Shown in pieces: positions 26,333 to 35,011 of a stretch of 64,000 nucleotides of DNA. The position numbers were made by a program, and so were the translations under genes. Position 1 is the stretch's first letter. Every line of letters starts with the position of its first letter. This DNA comes from Pseudomonadota bacterium (lineage in GTDB: Bacteria; Pseudomonadota; Alphaproteobacteria; Micavibrionales; CSBR16-224). The stretch covers positions 1,760,735-1,824,734 of the forward strand of contig CP053449.1 of assembly GCA_013285465.1 (NCBI GenBank), read 5' to 3'. Below the pieces are notes generated by a model. It made no database searches. It saw only the letters and a list, made by a program, of their open reading frames with translations, and was not told where the DNA came from.

Positions 26333-27328
26333 ATGGTTTCTGAGAACGGACAAAAAATGCAGGCAGTGGAATTCCTGAACCCGGGAGAAAACGCGGAAGC
26401 GCGCGTCACGCCGCAACCGGTTCCCGTACCGCAAACAGGCGAAGTTTTGATACGCGTGCATGCCGCCGGCATCAACCGTCCCGATCTCGCCCAGATGGCC
26501 GGACGCTATCCGCCGCCGCCGGGCGCGAGCACCATTCCCGGACTGGAAGTCGCAGGCGAGGTTGTCGCCGTCAACGGAGAGACGGCTGGCCTGTCTGAAG
26601 GCGATAAAGTCTGCGCCCTCGTCTCGGGCGGCGGCTATGCGGAATATTGTACGGCCCCTGCCCTGCAATGCCTGCCGCTGCCGGACGGTTATGACTTCAT
26701 CCGTGCTGCAGCATTGCCGGAAAATTTCTTCACCGTCTGGGTTAATCTGTTTGAACACGGACGACTGCAAAAAGGCGAAAAACTGCTGGTACATGGCGGT
26801 TCTTCCGGCATCGGTACCGCTGCGGTGCAAATCGCCTCTGCCCTTGGTATCGACGTTGCCGTCACAGCAGGCAGCGACGAAAAATGCGCTGCCTGTCTGG
26901 AGCTGGGCGCAACAACCGCCATCAATTACAAAACAGATGATTTCGTTGAGGTACTCGGCGAAAACAGCATTGATGTCGTGCTGGATATGGTCGGCGGCGA
27001 TTACGTGCCGCGGAATATAAAAATCCTGCGTGACCGCGGACGCCATGTCAGTATTGCCGGGCTACGCGGCTGGACAACGGAAATTTCCATTTTTGACATC
27101 ATGCGCAAACGCCTTGTGCTGACAGGTTCAACCCTGCGCCCACGCAGCATTGCCGAGAAAAGTATTATTGCCAAAGCCTTACAGGAAAACGTCTGGCCGC
27201 TGCTTTCTACTGAAAAAATCGCGCCTGTTATTCACGCTGTTTACCCGCTGGACGATGTCAGCACCGCACTTTCCTTGCTGGAAAGCAGTGCGCATATCGG
27301 GAAAATCATTTTAAAAATAGATGCTTAG
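26333..27328 (+). CDS. NAD(P)H quinone oxidoreductase, PIG3 family
   Basis: A 331-residue zinc-free medium-chain dehydrogenase/reductase that reduces quinones with NADPH. The N-terminal GroES-like domain contains AAGINRPDLAQMAGRYPPPPG (near 44-64) and GLEVAGEV. The Rossmann domain has HGGSSGIGTAAVQIA near 150 and LDMVGGDYVPRNI near 215. The structural and catalytic zinc ligands of alcohol dehydrogenases are absent, as expected for PIG3. The start at 26333 is kept; Met at residue 9 (26357) is possible. Confidence 0.92.
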   Translation: MVSENGQKMQAVEFLNPGENAEARVTPQPVPVPQTGEVLIRVHAAGINRPDLAQMAGRYPPPPGASTIPGLEVAGEVVAVNGETAGLSEGDKVCALVSGGGYAEYCTAPALQCLPLPDGYDFIRAAALPENFFTVWVNLFEHGRLQKGEKLLVHGGSSGIGTAAVQIASALGIDVAVTAGSDEKCAACLELGATTAINYKTDDFVEVLGENSIDVVLDMVGGDYVPRNIKILRDRGRHVSIAGLRGWTTEISIFDIMRKRLVLTGSTLRPRSIAEKSIIAKALQENVWPLLSTEKIAPVIHAVYPLDDVSTALSLLESSAHIGKIILKIDA

Positions 27329-27459
27329 CTATAATTTATTGCCGCGCAGCATAAAATTGTGCTAGACTGTCCTTTAAGGCCCGAGGGGAAATGACGGCCT
27401 GACAATAGAACGGTCGGTATGTTTTAGTCATTTTGTTAAACGGCTTGAGGGATAAGGCC

Positions 27460-28104
27460 ATGACGGATATGCTTGCACAGGATAACACCCAGCAACCTCC
27501 CAACCCACAGACAGCGGAAGCATGGTGGCGCACACAAAGCGCGACAATGTCGCTGTTAAAACACGCCTATAAGAAAATCGGCGATGCCGAGGCCGAGCTG
27601 GCACGCCGTGAAGAGCGTATCCAGACGCTGGAAAAAATGGCGCTGACCGATGAAATGACAGGGCTTTATAACCGCCGCGGCTTTATGGCCGAGTTTGAAC
27701 GTGACATGAACCGTATGAAACGTCAGAACGAACAGGGCGGCTTGTTTGTTCTTTTCGATCTCAACAAATTCAAGGACATTAATGATACGCATGGCCATAT
27801 CGCCGGCGATAAATGTCTGCAACTGGTTGGACGGACATTACTGAAGCTGATCAGAAACACTGATATGGCGGCCCGTTTCGGCGGCGATGAATTCGCCCTG
27901 TTTCTATCCAGCACCACGCCGGAACACGGCGCAGATAAGGCTGTTTTTGTCCGCGAAACACTCTGTTCCCTTGTGCAGCCGTGGAAAAATACGGATATTG
28001 CCGTTAAAACCGGTATGGGCACAGCCTATTGCCCTGTCGGCACGCCTTTTGAACAGGTTTATGAAGCCGCAGATAAAGCTTTATACGCCGATAAAGGCTG
28101 CTAA
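27460..28104 (+). CDS. Stand-alone GGDEF diguanylate cyclase
   Basis: A 214-residue soluble protein making cyclic di-GMP from GTP. A short N-terminal helix likely to dimerise (ARREERIQTLEKMALTDEM, about 48-66) leads into the GGDEF domain. The A-site GGDEF is intact at 141-145 and the inhibitory I-site RNTD at 132-135 has the usual 5-residue spacing, so feedback inhibition is likely. No sensory or membrane domain is attached. The start ATG at 27460 is preceded by GAGGGATAAGG. It is closed by the terminator at 28166. Confidence 0.93.
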   Translation: MTDMLAQDNTQQPPNPQTAEAWWRTQSATMSLLKHAYKKIGDAEAELARREERIQTLEKMALTDEMTGLYNRRGFMAEFERDMNRMKRQNEQGGLFVLFDLNKFKDINDTHGHIAGDKCLQLVGRTLLKLIRNTDMAARFGGDEFALFLSSTTPEHGADKAVFVRETLCSLVQPWKNTDIAVKTGMGTAYCPVGTPFEQVYEAADKALYADKGC

Positions 28105-28165
28105 AAGCGACCCATCCCCTCTCTCTTCCTTGAAAAAATTTTCACCGGTCATGCAAAACGGTCAT

Positions 28166-28194
28166 ATGCCCTCTTCCTGCGGGCATTTATTTTG
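28166..28194 (+). terminator. Intrinsic terminator after the GGDEF gene
   Basis: The stem ATGCCC/GGGCAT (28166-28171 with 28181-28186) with a 9-base loop is followed by TTATTTT. It separates the GGDEF gene from the promoter of the membrane protein array. Confidence 0.65.
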
Positions 28195-28203
28195 TATATC
28201 GAA

Positions 28204-28232
28204 TTGACATATCACATAATATATTGTAATAT
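28204..28232 (+). promoter_or_regulatory. Near-consensus sigma-70 promoter of the six-gene array
   Basis: TTGACA (28204-28209), 17 bases, TAATAT (28227-28232). It sits about 85 bases before the first start codon and just after a terminator, and it is the only promoter-like element seen for the whole array. The promoter at 57613 has the same -35 plus TAT extension. Confidence 0.75.
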
Positions 28233-28316
28233 CTCCCGATTGAAAAATACATATTTACGGCGAGTCTTGCGGCGTTTCTTCTTCGCAGACATCCGCGGTT
28301 TTTAAAGGGTGGTGAT

Positions 28317-29057
28317 ATGGGTATCAAAAAAATTATTACAAAACCTGCGCTTGGTTTTCACAAATTCTGGGATGAAGGCGTCCGCGTAACCGACGGAGTC
28401 GGCCCTTTCGTACTATCCGCCATCTTTGGCGTTGTTGCAGGATTTTCTTCCGGGCCGCTGCAGGATACGCTCCGTCCCATTGAAGACGTCCCTCTCGCCG
28501 GACAAGAACAGGCGTTGCAGCAATATGATGCCGTTCTCACAACGCTGGCAGAACAACATAATATGCTGACAGGACGCACACACAGCACACAGCCGGGCGC
28601 TTTATCCGAATTGCTGGGTGAAGCAACCGCCCCTTCCGAACAAACAGCCGATATAGATAATTTGCGCACGAGCTATAACAACCAGCTGGAAAAATTCATC
28701 ACAGCCGTCGCGGTTGATGAACGTCTGAACGAAGCCGATATTCAAAATTTACTGACCCGTTTTGAAAGCGAGCACGGACAGATTAACGACGTCACAGAAT
28801 TTGCAGCGCCGGATTATGATGATATCAGCGAATCCCGCGCCCTCACCGTCAGTATTCAGGATGAAAAAGAACGCGCCACGGCGGTCTTCAATAAAAGTAA
28901 CGAGACCAATAGCAGCCTCGCGGGTGATCTCGGCAGCGGCGTCGGCGTTTTCCTCCTCCCCTGGCTTTTATATCTGGGCATCGGCGCAGGTCGCCGCCGT
29001 CTGGAAGACTGGGAAGCAGGTAAAAAAGCACCGCGAAAAAGCGGTTTTAACCATTAA
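28317..29057 (+). CDS. Two-helix membrane protein, array member 1
   Basis: A 246-residue protein of an undescribed paralogous family. Order of elements: a short basic N-terminus (MGIKKIITKP), transmembrane helix 1 (about 29-47), a helical domain of about 160 residues with AGQEQALQQYD just after the membrane and the family motif DERLNEAD at 134-141, a Tyr/Asp motif DYDDISESRA, transmembrane helix 2 (about 207-224), and a basic tail ending GFNH. By the positive-inside rule both ends are cytoplasmic and the helical domain periplasmic. First gene behind the promoter; 33 bases precede the next gene. Confidence 0.85.
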   Translation: MGIKKIITKPALGFHKFWDEGVRVTDGVGPFVLSAIFGVVAGFSSGPLQDTLRPIEDVPLAGQEQALQQYDAVLTTLAEQHNMLTGRTHSTQPGALSELLGEATAPSEQTADIDNLRTSYNNQLEKFITAVAVDERLNEADIQNLLTRFESEHGQINDVTEFAAPDYDDISESRALTVSIQDEKERATAVFNKSNETNSSLAGDLGSGVGVFLLPWLLYLGIGAGRRRLEDWEAGKKAPRKSGFNH

Positions 29058-29090
29058 TCCGGCAAGACATGCGACAAGGACTTTAAAACG

Positions 29091-29846
29091 ATGAGCATAA
29101 AACAAAAATTTGCAAAAACCCTCAAAGGCTATTCCTCAGGTTTTGGAGAGGTGGTTGGTGAAGGTCCTGAATTATTGCTGACCATGGGTATTCTCACCGG
29201 TATCCTCGGCGTCGGTATCGGTGGCTTTGGTGTCGGCGGCGTCATGGATGCCATGGACGATATTGATAATCGCCCGCAGATTGGTCAGGAAATCTCGATC
29301 CAGCAGCATCAGGCGGCACTGGCCAATCTGGCCGAACAGCGCAACGCACTCAATGAAATGGGCGGCTATACCCCCGCCGGTGTCAGCGCTTTGCAAAATC
29401 TCATCGACATTCCCGAAGATGCGCAGCAAAACCGCGCGACAATGGAACAGCAAAATCAAACATACCGTTCCCTGTTGAATGACTTTGTGACCTCCGTCCA
29501 TCTCGATACGCGCCTGAATGAAGCCGATGTCAAAAGCCTTGCCGAACAGTTTGAAGCCACACATGGGCAGATTGAAGATGTCACCTCATTTGAACATGGC
29601 ATTGATTACGCGGATATCATGGAATCACGCGCACGCACCGATGGCAGCACATACGGAACGGAGCTGAAAAAAGCACAAGCCGTCAATGATATGGCGGACG
29701 GTTTCAGCGCAAATAACTTCAGCACAGGCGGCGCATTGGGACTTTTCCTGTTTCCGTGGTTGCTTGCCATTGCGGGCGGGCTTGCCCATAAACCGCTTGA
29801 CCGCTGGTCGAAAGAACAGCCGGTAAAAAAGGGATTTAATCACTAA
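29091..29846 (+). CDS. Two-helix membrane protein, array member 2
   Basis: A 251-residue paralogue. The N-terminus MSIKQKFAKT matches members 3 and 4. Transmembrane helix 1 (about 28-51) is very glycine-rich (ILGVGIGGFGVGG). GQEISIQQHQAAL follows the membrane, DTRLNEAD is at 139-146, YADIMESRA after it, helix 2 at about 213-231 and the C-terminus KKGFNH. It is closest to member 3 in the middle domain (TSVHLDTRLNEADVKSL against TSVHVDKRLNEADAKSL). AAGGA lies about 10 bases before the ATG. Confidence 0.85.
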   Translation: MSIKQKFAKTLKGYSSGFGEVVGEGPELLLTMGILTGILGVGIGGFGVGGVMDAMDDIDNRPQIGQEISIQQHQAALANLAEQRNALNEMGGYTPAGVSALQNLIDIPEDAQQNRATMEQQNQTYRSLLNDFVTSVHLDTRLNEADVKSLAEQFEATHGQIEDVTSFEHGIDYADIMESRARTDGSTYGTELKKAQAVNDMADGFSANNFSTGGALGLFLFPWLLAIAGGLAHKPLDRWSKEQPVKKGFNH

Positions 29847-29873
29847 TATTGTATCAATTCGGGAGCCGCCCTC

Positions 29874-30629
29874 ATGGGTCTTAAAAAATCATTCGCCAAA
29901 AAAGCCAACAGCTATCAGCGCAGCATGAAAAATTACCTGAGCGAAGCAGATATTCTCTTCGTGATCCCTCCCGCCATTCTCGGCGCGGCGCTCGGTTTTG
30001 GCAGCTCCTTCGCAATTGATACCCTAAAGCCTCTTGATAACCAGCCGCATATGGGGCAGGAAATCGCCGTACAGCAACATCAGGCCGCCTTGACGCAGCT
30101 TGAGCAGCAACATAAAGCCTTGCAGGATGCACAAAGCGCCGCCCATTTTACGCCACAGTCGCTGGGAGAAATCATCCCGCTCACGGAAGAAGATCAAAGC
30201 AATAAAGGCAGTGCGATTGAAATACAAAAACAATATGAAAGCATGCTGGATGCCTTCGTCACATCGGTACATGTGGATAAACGCCTGAATGAAGCCGATG
30301 CCAAAAGCCTGATGGAAGCTTTTGAAACCACGCATGGTGACATTGAAGAAGTGACCTCTTTCAAAGCCGGACTGGATTACAACGATCTGGACGAAGCACG
30401 CGCATGGGCGGGGGAGCCTTCTGAAGGTGTCAGCGAAAAAGAACTGGCGCAAAGCATCAATAAATATGCAGACCAGACTCATGAGCAGGGCACGTCTCTG
30501 ATGATCGGCGGCGGCGCAGCGGTACTGCCGTTTCTGATCTCCATCCTGTTTGCCATGATGGGCGGCCCTTTGCGCCGCTGGGAAACGGAAACGCCAAAAC
30601 CGACAAAGCCGGGTAAATACACGCATTAA
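29874..30629 (+). CDS. Two-helix membrane protein, array member 3
   Basis: A 251-residue paralogue: N-terminus MGLKKSFAKK, helix 1 about 26-48, GQEIAVQQHQAAL, DKRLNEAD at 135-142, YNDLDEARA, helix 2 about 209-226, and a tail ending KYTH. A GGGAG ribosome-binding site lies 8 bases upstream. The post-membrane segment is nearly identical in pattern to member 2, indicating a recent duplication relative to the others. Confidence 0.85.
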   Translation: MGLKKSFAKKANSYQRSMKNYLSEADILFVIPPAILGAALGFGSSFAIDTLKPLDNQPHMGQEIAVQQHQAALTQLEQQHKALQDAQSAAHFTPQSLGEIIPLTEEDQSNKGSAIEIQKQYESMLDAFVTSVHVDKRLNEADAKSLMEAFETTHGDIEEVTSFKAGLDYNDLDEARAWAGEPSEGVSEKELAQSINKYADQTHEQGTSLMIGGGAAVLPFLISILFAMMGGPLRRWETETPKPTKPGKYTH

Positions 30630-30647
30630 CCGAAAGATTTTGAAGAG

Positions 30648-31358
30648 ATGACTATCAAACAAAATTTTGCAAAAAAAGCGCTCCGTTATGATGACGCACT
30701 GCATAACCCTTATAATGGCAAGACAGACAGGATGATCTCGCTCTTGATTGCAGGTGCATTCGGCTTGATAGGCGGCACCATTGCGACAGAAATGCAAAGC
30801 ATGGATGACAGCATCAAACCCCATGCCGAAATTGCCATGACGGAATATACGGCGGCACTTGATGCACTCTCCGCCGCAAAAGGCGACTACAAGCCCGGTA
30901 CACCGTCCCCTTTACAGGATTTGATCGGTAACAGTGAAGACGCCAACCGTCACCTACAAAACATCTCCGGTCAAAATCTGGAAACGCTTAGTAAAAAATT
31001 CGGCACCGCTTTGATCATCGATGAACGTCTGAATGAGCAGCAGGCACATGAACTTGCAGCAGCCTTCGAAAACCGCATTGGTGATTTTGAACGCTTCACA
31101 GGCTATGACCCCGATTTTTCCGATCTGGATGAGGCACGCAAGGTTGTAAAACAACACGCGACAATAGAAGCAACCGCGCTTGCGATTGATGAAAGCAGTC
31201 GCAAAGATTTACTGCGGAAAGATGTATTTTTTGGCGGCGGTGCCATCGGCATTCTGCTGGGCGCTTTTATGATGGCAGGCATTGCCACAAACCGCCGCCG
31301 GCTGGAAAGCTGGGCATCGGAAAAACCCTATAAAAAACAACCGCAATTCAAACATTAA
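30648..31358 (+). CDS. Two-helix membrane protein, array member 4
   Basis: A 236-residue paralogue, the shortest: N-terminus MTIKQNFAKK, helix 1 about 29-46 (with an Ala/Gly core), a post-membrane segment lacking the GQE motif (HAEIAMTEYTAAL), DERLNEQQ at 125-132, FSDLDEARK, helix 2 about 192-212 and a C-terminus ending QFKH. The shorter linker between the post-membrane helix and the DERLNE motif accounts for the length difference. It starts 18 bases after member 3. Confidence 0.83.
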   Translation: MTIKQNFAKKALRYDDALHNPYNGKTDRMISLLIAGAFGLIGGTIATEMQSMDDSIKPHAEIAMTEYTAALDALSAAKGDYKPGTPSPLQDLIGNSEDANRHLQNISGQNLETLSKKFGTALIIDERLNEQQAHELAAAFENRIGDFERFTGYDPDFSDLDEARKVVKQHATIEATALAIDESSRKDLLRKDVFFGGGAIGILLGAFMMAGIATNRRRLESWASEKPYKKQPQFKH

Positions 31359-31369
31359 GGTTTAAGAAT

Positions 31370-32107
31370 ATGAGTACGGAAAACAAACAGAAAAAACCGA
31401 ATATCTTCGATGACCGCACTGTCGGCGAATACTTCACTGGAGAGAATCTGTTCTTTGGTGCTTTGTTCAGCGGTGTGATCGGTGTGTTTGGCGCGCTGGG
31501 CGGTATGGCTATCGATGAAAACCTCCCCCTCAGCGATGATGAACGACCCGGACAAATGCAGGCATTGGAACAATATAATGTCATGCTGACCGATCTGACA
31601 GCACAATATAACACGCTGCGGGAATTGCAGAATGACGGCTCAGGCATGCCCGCCACACTGAAAAACTATCAGGCCGCCAATACAGACAACCCGCTCAGTG
31701 AGCAGGAAATATCGACAAAACGTGACGCTTTTAACGCACTGGCACAATCTTTTGCGGTATCCACAACTATTGATGCACGCCTCAGCGAAGATGACACCCG
31801 CGATCTGGCCGAAGCTTTCGAAAAACGCGTTGGCAACTACAAAAGCCTGACAGGCCTTGCGAAACCTGACTTCGGTGATTTAGATCATTACCGCCCCGCA
31901 TCATTAGCCGGTGTCAGTGACGAAACAAGACTGGCACAAGCAGTTGTCACAAACACGCGCAAAAACGTCGGATCTGTGACGATGGGCTATACCGGATTAG
32001 GCGGTCTTATGCTGTGGCCGCTGCTGCTGCTCGGCTTTATCGGCAAGGAATTTGTCACGGCCGAAAAAGGTCTCAATCTGCGCCGTCACTCAAAACTGCG
32101 GCACTAA
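31370..32107 (+). CDS. Two-helix membrane protein, array member 5
   Basis: A 245-residue paralogue and the most divergent in the array: a longer polar N-terminus (MSTENKQKKPNIFDD), helix 1 about 27-48, PGQMQALEQYN after it, DARLSEDD at 135-142 in place of DERLNEAD, FGDLDHYRP, helix 2 near 205-223 (LMLWPLLLLGFIG), and a basic tail ending KLRH. The spacing to member 4 is 11 bases. Despite divergence the final His is kept. Confidence 0.83.
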   Translation: MSTENKQKKPNIFDDRTVGEYFTGENLFFGALFSGVIGVFGALGGMAIDENLPLSDDERPGQMQALEQYNVMLTDLTAQYNTLRELQNDGSGMPATLKNYQAANTDNPLSEQEISTKRDAFNALAQSFAVSTTIDARLSEDDTRDLAEAFEKRVGNYKSLTGLAKPDFGDLDHYRPASLAGVSDETRLAQAVVTNTRKNVGSVTMGYTGLGGLMLWPLLLLGFIGKEFVTAEKGLNLRRHSKLRH

Positions 32108-32128
32108 TTATTAATCAAGGTGAAAAAG

Positions 32129-32923
32129 ATGGATCACGACACAGAGAGCAACGGCAAAAACCTTTTTGATAACAGGAAAATGAGTACCGGCGACAAAGTC
32201 GGTGCCTTAACTCTGATGACCGGCATTCTCAGCGGCGGGCTGTTCCTGATCGGTAGCGGCGCGGGGCTGATGATTGACGAGCTCGCCGTCCCGCCGAGCA
32301 ATGACAACCGCGCAGGGCAGGAAATCGCCTTGCAGCAATATGACCGTATGTTCAATGTTCTGGCCGAACAGCGTCAAATCCTTGACCAGAAGAATATGGA
32401 GTTCGCCTCCCTCGCCGCCATCGATCAAACGCCGGATATGTTGCAGGATGTTGTCGGATTGAGTGATGAAGAAAAAGAACTCTACGGCGATGTCACACTC
32501 GCCAAACAGGAAATCGGGCAGGCCGAAGACCAGCTGCACAATCTGGCGGAAAAATTTGCCTATAGTGCGGTTGTTGATGAACGCCTGAATGAAAGCAATG
32601 TCCGCGACTTGTTCAACCGTTTTGAAAAAGATATCGGCACAATGGAAAGCGTTGCAGGGATTGAAGCGCCCGATTACGCCGATCTGGATCAAAGCCGCGC
32701 ACGGATCGGGGCAAACGCCGATGACTATAAGGGCAACACCGCCGGCAAAGCACGCGCCATCAGCGATGACAGCAATACCATTAATGGCGATATTGCAACC
32801 GACATCGCCGGCCCACTGGGCGGCCTGCTGGGGATTGCCTTTATACTGTGGTTGGTCGGCGGGGAATATGCGGGGTCAAATTACCGCAAACGCGGGCGTA
32901 AACCGCAAAAATTCAATCACTGA
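32129..32923 (+). CDS. Two-helix membrane protein, array member 6
   Basis: A 264-residue paralogue, the longest. ATG at 32129 is chosen because AAGGTG lies 6 bases upstream; a GTG at 32120 is the alternative. N-terminus acidic/polar, helix 1 about 26-48, AGQEIALQQYD after the membrane as in member 1, an inserted acidic segment (SDEEKELYGD), DERLNESN at 150-157, YADLDQSRA, helix 2 near 225-245 and the C-terminus QKFNH. It is last in the array; no terminator is visible before the convergent small gene. Confidence 0.83.
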   Translation: MDHDTESNGKNLFDNRKMSTGDKVGALTLMTGILSGGLFLIGSGAGLMIDELAVPPSNDNRAGQEIALQQYDRMFNVLAEQRQILDQKNMEFASLAAIDQTPDMLQDVVGLSDEEKELYGDVTLAKQEIGQAEDQLHNLAEKFAYSAVVDERLNESNVRDLFNRFEKDIGTMESVAGIEAPDYADLDQSRARIGANADDYKGNTAGKARAISDDSNTINGDIATDIAGPLGGLLGIAFILWLVGGEYAGSNYRKRGRKPQKFNH

Positions 32924-32929
32924 TAAAAA

Positions 32930-33139
32930 TTAAAGCTCATTCATCGGCTTGCGCAGCACACTGCCGGCTGTCATGCCGAATCTTTGCTGAACGCCCTCAA
33001 TCCACAATCCGGTAAACACGCCTTTTGGCGCGGCATAGCGCCATTTACAGCGAAAAGCCAGTAAAACGGCAGGTGTCACCGCAATCTGCGGTGACTGTTT
33101 ACGCCTCGTTCGGCGCATTTTCGTCTTTCTGTTCGCCAT
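32930..33139 (-). CDS. Possible small basic protein coupled to aspS
   Basis: A 69-residue reading frame, very basic at its N-terminus ([15 protein letters not shown]), without recognised family. Its ATG overlaps the aspS stop by one base (TGATG), which favours translational coupling. It ends 6 bases from the convergent array. Against it: a perfect 8-bp hairpin (33075-33095) lies inside, and there is no other support. It may be real or chance. Confidence 0.4.
   Translation of the reverse strand: MANRKTKMRRTRRKQSPQIAVTPAVLLAFRCKWRYAAPKGVFTGLWIEGVQQRFGMTAGSVLRKPMNEL
33075..33095. repeat. Perfect hairpin downstream of the membrane-protein array
   Basis: GTCACCGC and GCGGTGAC form an exact 8-bp stem with a 5-base loop (AATCT). 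On the plus strand it is followed by TGTTTACG, a poor T-tract. It could be the end point of array transcripts reading past 32923, or simply coding sequence of the small reading frame on the minus strand. Confidence 0.35.
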
Positions 33140-34950
33140 CAGGCGGTCGCCTTCACTTTCGGTTTGGGCAGATCAAGCTTGATATGAATTTCTTTCAGCT
33201 GCGGCTCCGTTGCGGTCGCAGGAGCGCCCATCAACAGATCTTCCGCCTGCTGGTTCATCGGGAAGGCGATAACCTCGCGGATATTCGGCTCATCCGCCAG
33301 CAGCATCACAATACGGTCTACACCCGGGGCAAGGCCACCATGCGGCGGTGCGCCGAATTTCAAAGCAGACAGCATCCCGCCAAAGCGTTCTTCCAGCGCG
33401 GCCTTGTCGTATCCGGCAATCGCAAAAGCTTTTTCCATGATATCGGGGCGGTGGTTCCGGATGGCACCGGATGACAATTCAATGCCGTTACAGACGATGT
33501 CATACTGATAAGCTTTGACCTGTAACGGATCCCCGCCTTCCAACGCATCCAGCCCACCCTGCGGCATCGAGAACGGGTTATGGCTGAATTCGATTTTGTT
33601 GGTTTTATCGTCAAATTCAAACATCGGGTAATCGACAATCCAGCAGAATTTGAAGCAGTTTTCTTCAATAATCTCCATATCCTGCCCGATCTTCGTACGT
33701 GCCAGACCGGCCATATGTGCGGCTTTTGCTTCCTTGTCACAGACAAAGAAAATCGCATCACCGTCTTCCATACCGGCCAATTCGCGCAGAGCGGTCTGTG
33801 CGGCTTCGGGAACGAATTTTGCAATCGGCCCTTTTCCTTCATTGCCGTCAAACAGAATATAGCCAAGGCCGACTGCACCTTCGCCGCGCGCCCAGTCATT
33901 CAGCTTGTCAAAAAAGCTACGCGGACGATCGGAGACTTTCGGCGCACGAATGGCGCGGACAACCCCGCCCTTTTCAATCACGCCTTTAAAGGCACGGAAT
34001 TCGACATCATCACGGGCAAAAATTTCCGTGACATCAATAATCACCAACGGGTTGCGCAAATCAGGTTTGTCATTGCCGTATTTCAGCATCGACTCGTCAT
34101 AAGGAATGCGCGGGAACGGGTAAGGCGTCACGCTGCGCTTCGTACCTGTGAAATCGGCAAAGTCTTCAAACACGCCGTGCAGGACGGGTTCAATCGCGTT
34201 GAACACATCTTCCTGCGTCACGTAAGACATCTCCATATCCAGCTGATAAAATTCGCCGGGGCTACGGTCAGCACGGCTGTCTTCATCACGGAAACAAGGC
34301 GCAATCTGGAAGTAACGGTCAAAACCGGAGACCATCAACATCTGTTTGAATTGCTGCGGTGCCTGTGGCAAGGCATAGAATTTTCCCGGATGCAGACGGG
34401 ACGGCACCAGAAAGTCGCGGGCACCCTCGGGCGAGCTTGCCGTCAGAATCGGGGTTTGAAATTCTTTAAAACCTTGCGCCCACATGCGCTCGCGCAGGGA
34501 ACGGATCACCTCACAACGCAGCGCGATATTGCGCTGCATCGGCTCGCGGCGCAGATCCAGAAAACGGTAACGCAGGCGTACTTCCTCGCCATAGGGCTCA
34601 TCGCTGTTGACCTGCAACGGCAGCTGCTCGGGCTCGGATTGTACGGTCGTTTCCTCGATCTTGACTTCGATTTTACCTGTCGGCAACCGGTCATTCACCG
34701 TTTCAGCCGTCCGCGCAACAACCGTACCCGTAATCGTCAAGACGGTTTCAAGGCGCAGATGCTCCACCGATTTGAAAACATCATTGTCCATATTGACAAC
34801 ACATTGCGTAATACCGTAATGGTCGCGCAGATCAATAAACAGCAAACCGCCGTGATCGCGTTTTCTGTGAATCCAGCCTGACAGCCTGACTTTTTCGCCC
34901 TGATGGCTGTCGCGGAGCTCACCGCAATGATGTGTCCGGAATTCGTGCAT
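33139..34950 (-). CDS. aspS: Aspartyl-tRNA synthetase
   Basis: A protein of about 603 residues, class II synthetase of the long bacterial type. The N-terminal OB-fold anticodon-binding domain contains [24 protein letters not shown]. The catalytic domain has motif 2 region [19 protein letters not shown] and motif 3 [13 protein letters not shown], with the bacterial GAD insertion between. I chose the ATG at 34950 ([12 protein letters not shown], the usual family N-terminus); the GTG at 34959 is an alternative. AAGG lies 9 bases before the ATG. Confidence 0.97.
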   Translation of the reverse strand: MHEFRTHHCGELRDSHQGEKVRLSGWIHRKRDHGGLLFIDLRDHYGITQCVVNMDNDVFKSVEHLRLETVLTITGTVVARTAETVNDRLPTGKIEVKIEETTVQSEPEQLPLQVNSDEPYGEEVRLRYRFLDLRREPMQRNIALRCEVIRSLRERMWAQGFKEFQTPILTASSPEGARDFLVPSRLHPGKFYALPQAPQQFKQMLMVSGFDRYFQIAPCFRDEDSRADRSPGEFYQLDMEMSYVTQEDVFNAIEPVLHGVFEDFADFTGTKRSVTPYPFPRIPYDESMLKYGNDKPDLRNPLVIIDVTEIFARDDVEFRAFKGVIEKGGVVRAIRAPKVSDRPRSFFDKLNDWARGEGAVGLGYILFDGNEGKGPIAKFVPEAAQTALRELAGMEDGDAIFFVCDKEAKAAHMAGLARTKIGQDMEIIEENCFKFCWIVDYPMFEFDDKTNKIEFSHNPFSMPQGGLDALEGGDPLQVKAYQYDIVCNGIELSSGAIRNHRPDIMEKAFAIAGYDKAALEERFGGMLSALKFGAPPHGGLAPGVDRIVMLLADEPNIREVIAFPMNQQAEDLLMGAPATATEPQLKEIHIKLDLPKPKVKATA

Positions 34951-35011
34951 GTCATCCACCCTTAATTTTTATTAAACCGAATTTGATTTATGGCATAAGA
35001 ACCGCCAGAAT

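Noticed and set aside
26266-26475. N-terminal extension of the DUF1192 protein to an ATG at 26475
   Set aside because: The extra 70 residues overlap the divergent quinone oxidoreductase gene and are Cys/Thr-rich noise; the internal ATG at 26265 has a ribosome-binding site and gives the usual family length.
28317-32923. The six-gene array as a prophage, secretion or pilus cluster
   Set aside because: No integrase, capsid, ATPase, secretin, pilin or peptidase genes are present, there is no attachment-site repeat, and codon use matches the neighbours. All genes are one family.
33580-34881. A 433-codon plus-strand frame opposite aspS
   Set aside because: Wholly antisense to a strongly conserved synthetase; composition is that of a shadow frame.
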